From Methanoregula boonei 6A8 (GTDB lineage: Archaea; Halobacteriota; Methanomicrobia; Methanomicrobiales; Methanospirillaceae), in contig NC_009712.1 in NCBI RefSeq assembly GCF_000017625.1, forward strand, positions 2,170,001-2,234,000: a stretch of 64,000 nt of DNA. Direction: 5' to 3'. Shown here one piece after another: positions 63,665 through 64,000 of this stretch (its first letter is position 1; each line of letters opens with the position of its first letter). A model generated the notes under the pieces. That model made no database searches and had not been told where the DNA came from. It saw only the letters and a list, made by a program, of their open reading frames with translations. The position numbers and the translations under genes are program-made.

Positions 63665-63740
63665 TTATTTTTTCTGATTTTTGTGGGGGGAAGACCCCCG
63701 ACCATAAACCAGATATTCCCCACAACACCCATCCTCAAGT

Positions 63741-64000
63741 ATGGACCTCTTCGAAGGGCTTACCCTTTTTAGCATCCTTATTGAATGTGCAATTTTCGTT
63801 CTCGCAGTCCTGATCGCAACACGGAACAGAAGGGCGTACGGCTGGCTTATCGCGATCACGTTTGCCCTCTTTGCATTTTTTAACGGTATTCGCCTCTGGT
63901 ATCCCTCCGGGCTCCCCCGCCTGAATGGGGTTATCCTTCTTGCAGCATGTGTTTCGATGCTTTATGCGATCTGGCAGATCTATGAAGAAACCAGGAAAAA
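63741..64000 (+). CDS. small membrane protein, C-terminal end outside window
   Basis: The frame opens with ATG at 63741 and runs to the window edge with no stop (86 codons). It begins MDLFEGLTLFSILIECAIFV and includes three hydrophobic segments with a charged loop (RNRRAYGWL). It may be a polytopic sensor or a small membrane protein. No family is recognised from this part. Confidence 0.65.
   Translation, partial: MDLFEGLTLFSILIECAIFVLAVLIATRNRRAYGWLIAITFALFAFFNGIRLWYPSGLPRLNGVILLAACVSMLYAIWQIYEETRK

Noticed and set aside
1-64000. tRNA and rRNA genes
   Set aside because: I looked through the gaps for cloverleaf features and conserved rRNA segments and found none. A tRNA scan would be decisive.

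Overview
The window comes from a methanogenic archaeon of the order Methanomicrobiales, most like Methanoregula and its relatives. The evidence is archaeal information-processing genes (RadA, an RPA-like OB-fold protein, FEN1, an ATP-dependent DNA ligase, NreA), coenzyme M biosynthesis genes (cysteate synthase and a fused sulfopyruvate decarboxylase), methanogenesis marker protein 8, TATA-box promoters, ether-lipid headgroup synthesis and type IV pilin-like surface proteins. The organism assignment is inference from gene content; no rRNA or tRNA gene was found.

Layout. 1-9.4 kb: end of lysine synthesis (dapL end, lysA), DNA repair and replication genes (RPA, radA, fen), a HAD phosphatase, a PRC-barrel protein, a CBS regulator, a NOG1-like GTPase and a presenilin-type intramembrane protease. 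9.5-16 kb: two large REC-PAS-histidine kinase proteins flank a chagasin-like lipoprotein and a cation efflux protein. 16.1-23.1 kb: an uncharacterised module (periplasmic-binding-protein-fold protein without signal peptide, HTH regulator, lone ABC ATPase, HypB-like GTPase, FeS protein) leads straight into the coenzyme M genes, and marker protein 8 faces them. 23.2-32.8 kb: a sulfur and cofactor island with nadA, ThiS plus TtuA, FdhD, a LarE-like enzyme, an HTH regulator with a Cys cluster, nifS-iscU-hesA-moaD-moaE and an Rsm22-like methyltransferase. 32.8-37.8 kb: two large AT-rich pilin-like surface proteins, a 1.1 kb non-coding region and a frameshifted gene. 38-43.9 kb: archaetidylinositol-phosphate synthase, Fap7-like kinase, hisC, argD, guaA subunit B and pyrG. 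44-50.4 kb: TPR proteins, a glycosyltransferase and a BrxD-like ATPase paired with a TPR/winged-helix protein. 50.4-64 kb: hisD, a MOT1-type transporter, small membrane proteins, a metallo-hydrolase, a degenerate two-component protein, DNA ligase, NreA, a second glycosyltransferase, msrA and a LamG pilin-like protein. A membrane protein runs off the right edge.

The most unusual non-coding feature is a family of three dispersed repeats of about 345 bp (near 11.5, 36.5 and 51.8 kb). Each is built from GATCGG(T/A)CCGATC-type modules, a nearly perfect 24-bp palindrome and an outer inverted repeat. The three copies share an architecture, and some paired positions change together, so they look like a structured element rather than genes. 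The two most promising uncharacterised protein systems are the module upstream of the coenzyme M genes and the TPR/winged-helix plus BrxD-like ATPase pair.
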